From: Rhodospirillaceae bacterium UBA1479
GTDB taxonomy: Bacteria; Pseudomonadota; Alphaproteobacteria; Rhodospirillales; Casp-alpha2
DNA: 64,000 nucleotides
Reading direction: 5' to 3'
NCBI GenBank assembly: GCA_002325375.1
Contig: DCRZ01000003.1
Span: 124,001 to 188,000, forward strand
Shown: positions 61,998 to 64,000 of the stretch, one piece after another
How the letters are laid out: every line of letters begins with the position of its first letter
How positions within the stretch are numbered: position 1 is the stretch's first letter
Notes under the pieces: model-generated
Databases searched by the model: none
What the model was told of the DNA's origin: nothing
What the model saw: the letters and a program-made list of their open reading frames with translations, nothing else
Made by a program: the position numbers and the translations under genes

Positions 61998-62726
61998 ATG
62001 TCCATCATCAACGGAATTTCAGGCTCGGTTAGCACCGATACGCAAGCAGGGCAAAGCGCCCAGGGCTTGGAAGAGGACCTGAACCGTTTCCTGACTCTGT
62101 TGACCACCCAGTTGCAGCACCAGGATCCGCTCGACCCCATGGACGCGACACAGTTCACGTCGCAGCTTGTGCAGTTCGCCAGCGTGGAACAGCAGATTTA
62201 CCAGAACGCCAACCTGGAAAAGCTGCTTGCCGTGCAGGAAACCAACAAGCTTTCAAGCCTGGTCGGGTTCATTGACAACGTGGTCGAAGTCGAAGGTCAG
62301 GATATTGTCCTCGACGGAAGTTCCGGGCGCTTCACCTACGGCATGCCGTTGGGTTCGGTGGAAACACAGATCACCATCTCGAACATGGATGGCAAGCAGG
62401 TGTTTACTGCTCAAGGATCGACAGATCCGGGCATTCACGCCGTGGAATGGGACGGCACGTCCAACGAAGGCCAGCTGCAACCGGACGGTCTTTACCGGGT
62501 GCAGGTCACGGCCTTCGACCGCCAGGGCAATCTGCTCGACGTGTTCCACACCACCTTCGGCCGCGTCACGGGCGGCGGCGTCGTGGACGGCAAGACCACC
62601 TTGTTCATCGGCCCGCTGCGCGTCGATCAGGACAACGTCCTGTCGGTGCAGAAGCCGGAGCAGGCGGCGGTGCCAGACCCGGATCCGGAACCGGAACCTG
62701 ATCCGGAACCGGAACCCGAAGCCTGA
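61998..62726 (+). CDS. flgD: FlgD, hook capping protein
   Basis: FlgD caps the growing hook and is needed for FlgE polymerisation. The 242-residue protein has the N-terminal LEEDLNRFLTLLTTQLQHQDPLDPMDATQFTSQLVQFASVEQQI signature and a FLIN/Tudor-like C-terminal domain (WDGTSNEGQLQPDGLYRVQVTAFD). The last 20 or so residues are an unusual acidic Pro-Glu-Asp tail encoded by near-identical repeats of GAACCGGA. It lies 45 bp after fliK. Confidence 0.95.
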   Translation: MSIINGISGSVSTDTQAGQSAQGLEEDLNRFLTLLTTQLQHQDPLDPMDATQFTSQLVQFASVEQQIYQNANLEKLLAVQETNKLSSLVGFIDNVVEVEGQDIVLDGSSGRFTYGMPLGSVETQITISNMDGKQVFTAQGSTDPGIHAVEWDGTSNEGQLQPDGLYRVQVTAFDRQGNLLDVFHTTFGRVTGGGVVDGKTTLFIGPLRVDQDNVLSVQKPEQAAVPDPDPEPEPDPEPEPEA

Positions 62727-62830
62727 GGATATGAGCAGACGGCCCCGATGCCGGGGCATGGAACGAATTTCGAGGACTGACGACAGCCGGATTTGGAACC
62801 CTTCCACCGGCATTGTAAGGAGGAAGTAAC

Positions 62831-64000
62831 ATGGGTCTTTTTGGTGCACTTAGTTCGGGCGTGTCGGGTCTTACCGCGCAGTCCAGCGCCATGGGCGCCA
62901 TCGCCGACAACATCACGAACGTGAACACGATTGGTTACAAGGGCACGCAGGTCAACTTCCAGACCCTCGTCACCCGGCAGACCTCGTCGACGTTCTTCTC
63001 GGCCGGTGGTGTCCAATCCAAGCCCCGAACCGATGCCGGCATCCAGGGCCTGCTGCAGTCCTCCACGTCGCAGACCGACTTGGGCATCTCGGGCCAGGGC
63101 TTCTTCGTGGTCAACGAAGCGGCCGTGCCGTCGCTGTCCAACGAATTCCTGTACACGCGGGCGGGCCAGTTCTTCCAGGACAACAACGGCTTCCTGCGCA
63201 ACACGTCGGGCTTCTACCTGCAGGCTTATCCCGTGGATGCGGACGGCAACATTACCCCCAACAACCCGGATATCCTGATCGCCAACACCAACGTCATCTC
63301 GACGGACTTCCTGACCACGGTCAACCTGAACCGGGTCGGCGGCACGGCGACGGCAACCACGGGCATCTCGGTCGGCGCCAACCTGCCGGCGAGTGCAACC
63401 GCCGGCCAGACCCACCGTTCGGATGTGCAGTTCTTCGACTCTCTCGGCAGCGCGCGCACGATTTCATTCCAGTACACCCGCGAAGGCCGCGACAACCAAT
63501 GGGGCCTGGCGGTCGATCCGCCTTCCGGAACGGACGTCCTGACGCTGGAAGACACCAACGGCAACACCTTCGACAGCCGCGGTCAGGTCGAATTCCAGTC
63601 TCTTCCGGCCAACCGGTCGTCGATCACCATCGACAACATCGAATACCAGTTCCAGAACTTCGGCACGCTGACGGCCAGCACCGGCACCACGTTGACCTTC
63701 AACGACGGCACCGGCCCGAGCGGTGGTGACGAAATTCTGGCTTCCAGCACCTCGGCATTCGCGGCCTTGGCCGTGGGCGATAGAATCACGATCGCCGGCA
63801 CCACCGGCACCAACGCCGACGGTACGTTCACCATTACGGCGAAGAACAGCGACCAGTCGATCGAAGTCGCCGCCGGTTCTTTCGCCGCCAACGTCGCCGC
63901 CATGAACGCGACCGCGACGGTCACCGTGGTGGATCAGGCCGCAGTGAAGATCGTCGATACGTCTTCCTCCATCACCACCGCCAACTACGTTTCTCAGCTG
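62831..64000 (+). CDS. flgE: FlgE, canonical hook protein (copy 2; 3' end cut by window)
   Basis: FlgE is the hook subunit. The frame is open from ATG 62831 to the window edge (390 codons). The N-terminus SSGVSGLTAQSSAMGAIADNITNVNTIGYK is a textbook FlgE sequence, followed by ISGQGFFVV, YTRAGQFFQDNNGFL and DVQFFDSLGSARTISFQYTR. Residues 312-350 contain the same beta module (VGDRITIAG, NADGTFTITAKNS) as FlgE1 at residue 316 and FlgL. Position after flgD is the usual one. AGGAGG precedes the start. Confidence 0.95.
   Translation, partial: MGLFGALSSGVSGLTAQSSAMGAIADNITNVNTIGYKGTQVNFQTLVTRQTSSTFFSAGGVQSKPRTDAGIQGLLQSSTSQTDLGISGQGFFVVNEAAVPSLSNEFLYTRAGQFFQDNNGFLRNTSGFYLQAYPVDADGNITPNNPDILIANTNVISTDFLTTVNLNRVGGTATATTGISVGANLPASATAGQTHRSDVQFFDSLGSARTISFQYTREGRDNQWGLAVDPPSGTDVLTLEDTNGNTFDSRGQVEFQSLPANRSSITIDNIEYQFQNFGTLTASTGTTLTFNDGTGPSGGDEILASSTSAFAALAVGDRITIAGTTGTNADGTFTITAKNSDQSIEVAAGSFAANVAAMNATATVTVVDQAAVKIVDTSSSITTANYVSQL

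Noticed and set aside
62690..62726. Tandem GAACCGGA-type repeats as a CRISPR or VNTR
   Set aside because: They encode the acidic Pro-Glu-Asp tail of FlgD and are too short and irregular for an array.

Overview
The window is a chromosomal flagellar and flagellin-modification region of an alphaproteobacterium, most likely of the Rhodospirillales or a neighbouring lineage. This rests on gene content: fliX, flaF, flbT, a DksA that lacks most zinc cysteines, single-domain FlgJ, GC-rich codon use, and sigma-54-type promoters before flagellar units. No rRNA, tRNA, CRISPR array, transposase or integrase was seen.

Layout. 1-1465 (minus): fliM (cut by the window edge) and fliL. 1875-5510 (plus): flgF-flgG-flgA-flgH, closed by a strong terminator. 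5631-5900: a gene-free stretch full of inverted repeats. 6001-7539: rnk (plus), then dksA and fliX (minus). 7939-11917: an iron(III) ABC importer with a Fur-like site. 12144-20832: a divergent hook protein, then flgI-flgJ-flgN-flgK-flgL. 21016-21510: flaF. 21612-30723: an OGT-like glycosyltransferase, a helical unknown, an 815-residue mosaic unknown, a Maf-type (DUF115) flagellin glycosyltransferase and a TPR/GT-B transferase. 30882-33768 (minus): two paralogous flagellins, each with its own terminator. 34060-34509: flbT.

From about 34650 to 59930 lies a large sugar-modification island. It holds a decayed dioxygenase copy, an AMP-forming acyl ligase with an acyl carrier protein, a GSCFA-like protein, a NeuB-type synthase, a formyltransferase-like protein and an AsnB-type amidotransferase. 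It also holds three SpsF-type cytidylyltransferases, two Gfo/Idh/MocA oxidoreductases, two DegT aminotransferases, a PhyH-like dioxygenase, a sulfotransferase-like protein and a GT-B transferase. The rest is an epimerase, HisH/HisF/PseA-type amidation genes, a methyltransferase, a GNAT acetyltransferase and a GT-B/GNAT fusion. 60123-64000 returns to hook genes: fliK, flgD and the canonical flgE (cut by the window edge).

How it fits together. Basal body, rod, rings, hook, junction, filament and export chaperone genes are present, together with FliX, FlaF and FlbT. The island between flbT and fliK could make and activate an unusual nonulosonic-acid-like sugar, possibly amidated, methylated, acylated and sulfated, and transfer it to flagellin through Maf and the GT proteins. 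Four flagellar units carry a near-consensus sigma-54 promoter with a short dyad 75-100 bp upstream. A weaker version of the same layout precedes the epimerase operon, which suggests that glycan synthesis may be co-regulated with the hook stage. A small beta-rich module recurs in FlgL (five copies) and in both hook proteins, which is the most unusual protein-level signal here.
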